A stretch of 64,000 nt of DNA from Microbacterium testaceum (GTDB lineage: Bacteria; Actinomycetota; Actinomycetes; Actinomycetales; Microbacteriaceae): positions 469,070 to 533,069 of the forward strand of contig NZ_JAJGNJ010000001.1 of assembly GCF_020781835.1 (NCBI RefSeq), written 5' to 3'. Under the pieces are notes generated by a model. It saw only the letters and a list, made by a program, of their open reading frames with translations. It had not been told where the DNA came from and made no database searches. A program made the position numbers and the translations under genes. This document shows positions 62,765 through 64,000 of the stretch, piece by piece (the stretch's first letter is position 1; each line of letters opens with the position of its first letter).

Positions 62765-63924
62765 ATGACCTTCGAGCCGCCTCCGCCGTCACCGGATGAC
62801 GGGGCTGCGGCCCTGTCGTCGGTGCTGGCCGAGGTGCGCGGAGTGGATGCCGAGGTCGCCTCCGCCGAAGCCCGCCGCGTACGTGCGCTCGCCCGCGCGG
62901 GGCACCTCGCCCTCGACGCTGCCGCGGGGGTGCGGGCCTCGTCGAAAGCGGCGGAGATGGCGCTGCGCGAGGTCGCGTCCGAGATCGCGGCGGCCGAGTG
63001 CGTGTCGGACCGCAGCGTGCAGGCGCAGATCGGTCAGGCGATGACCCTCGCCGATGACTTTGCTGTGACCCTCGATGCCTGGGAGGCGGGCGTGCTGACC
63101 CGGGCGCACGTGCGGGTGATCGTGGATGCCGGCACCCCGCTGCCTATCGAACGGCGCCACGAGTTCGACGTGCTCGCCGTCGCCGCCGCTGAGGGCCTGA
63201 GCCCGGGGCGGTTGAAGACGCGCCTCGCGGCGCTGGCCGAGTCGCTGCAGCCGACGACCCTCACCGAGCGCCACCGGCGGGGACGCCAGACCCGGTGCGT
63301 GCGGGTGATCGCGGGCGAGGACGGCATGTCCGACCTCATCGCGACGCTGCCCACGGTGCTGGCGGTGGGGATCTATGACCGGCTCGTTCAGCAAAGCGCC
63401 GCATTGGTCGACCTGCGCCGCGAAGCACCGATGAACCCGGACACCGGGGGTGCAGCCGACACGCGGACCACCGATCAGCTACGCGCCGACATCCTCGCCG
63501 ACCTGCTCCTGACCGCCGCCCCCGACGCCGACCCCACCCGTGTCGACGACGGCCCGGGGACGCTCGGCTCGATCCGCGCACGCGTGCAGGTCGTCGTGCC
63601 GGCGTTGACGATGCTGCGGCCGGGAGACGAGAACCTCGACCCCGCCGACCTCGTCGGGCACGGGCCTATCGACGCCACCACCGCACGCGCCCTTGCCGAG
63701 GCCACGGCTCTGCCCTGGGATCGTGTCGTGACCCACCCCGTCACCGGCGCGGTGCTGCGCACCGACACCTACCACCGCACCACCGCGATCGACCGACACC
63801 TCCGCGCCCGCGACCGCCACTGCCGCTGGCCCGGCTGCACCGCCCCCGCCATCCGCTGCGAAGTGGACCACACCCACGACTACGCCCTCGGCGGCGCCAC
63901 AGACGTGTCCAACCTCGCCCACCT
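62765..63924 (+). CDS. DUF222 / HNH endonuclease (13E12-like), 3' end disrupted
   Basis: About 386 residues of recognisable coding. The long DUF222 region (about 15-300, with LTRAHVRVIVDAGTPLP) is followed by the HNH start RDRHCRWPGCTAPAIRCEVD with HTHDYALGG next. The last expected segment (NLAHL followed by C..HH) stops after AHL: from 63925 the sequence no longer resembles HNH. The reading frame stays open to the window end but encodes unrelated residues. ATG 62765 has TAGCAT 6 nt upstream (leaderless). These genes are multicopy in actinobacteria and often recombine. Confidence 0.8.
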
Positions 63925-64000
63925 GAGGCTGTCGCATGAATCTGCCCGGGCTCGGATGAGCCGGGGCGGCAGGGCCGAGCGGCCCTGCGGTTCAGGCGGT
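63925..64000. mobile_element. Possible insertion-element end interrupting the HNH gene
   Basis: Homology to the HNH gene ends abruptly near 63925, and the next bases (GAGGCTGTCGCATGAATC) look like an element terminus. Two hairpins follow: CCCGGGCTC/GAGCCGGGG (one mismatch) and CAGGGCC-GAGC-GGCCCTG (perfect). Only 76 bases are visible, so the family cannot be assigned. Confidence 0.4.

Overview
The window reads as chromosome of a high-GC actinobacterium. GTG and TTG starts are common, and many genes appear leaderless: a TANNNT -10 box lies 5-8 nt before the start codon. The gene content fits Microbacteriaceae and most probably Microbacterium: a DUF222-HNH protein, a CopD-CtaG fusion, branched-chain 2-oxoacid dehydrogenase genes, cysteine-free S14/L33 with a C- type L28, and many small Microbacterium-like membrane proteins. 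That placement is inference. No rRNA, tRNA, CRISPR array or complete mobile element is visible.

Layout. (1) 1-9.9 kb: a minus-strand carbohydrate operon (glycoside hydrolase, sugar-binding lipoprotein, two ABC permeases, CocE-type hydrolase, serine hydrolase), a divergent TetR gene, and flanking both a MerR gene (window start) and a thioredoxin-reductase-like gene that carry copies of the same operator. (2) 10-15.5 kb: a membrane protein, a copper/cytochrome-oxidase assembly fusion, HU, a surface protein, and rpmB-rpmG-rpsN encoding the zinc-independent paralogues. (3) 15.5-22.7 kb: an eight-gene minus-strand zinc operon, znuA-znuC-znuB-zur-permease-TIGR03943 protein-propeller protein-mpg, behind a Zur-box promoter. 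(4) 22.7-31.4 kb: an unusual 67-bp four-copy palindrome, an MFS exporter, a repetitive secreted protein, the bkd E1a-E1b-E2 operon, a GH43 enzyme and an aminotransferase. (5) 31.5-39.7 kb: housekeeping genes (phosphatase, purB, alcohol dehydrogenase) and ppsR-ppsA.

(6) 39.7-49.7 kb is the most interesting block. It holds an SdpC-SdpA-SdpB type toxic-peptide operon with a small unknown membrane protein at its end, a NarL-type histidine kinase, a previously unlisted 19-residue peptide gene with a strong ribosome binding site, a response regulator that is frameshifted in a G-run, an MMPL exporter with its MarR repressor, and a MacB-like ABC exporter. A perfect 12-bp direct repeat with 22-bp period sits upstream of the toxin gene.

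(7) 49.7-64 kb: a NUDIX hydrolase, an acyl-CoA carboxylase/CitE operon with its TetR repressor and a twin operator, a long hairpin beside a G-run tract, an SDR protein with an N-terminal cysteine module, an acyltransferase, a tandem repeat, a TetR-controlled sugar isomerase/oxidoreductase pair, a GNAT protein, and a DUF222-HNH gene whose 3' end seems to be interrupted by foreign DNA at the window edge.
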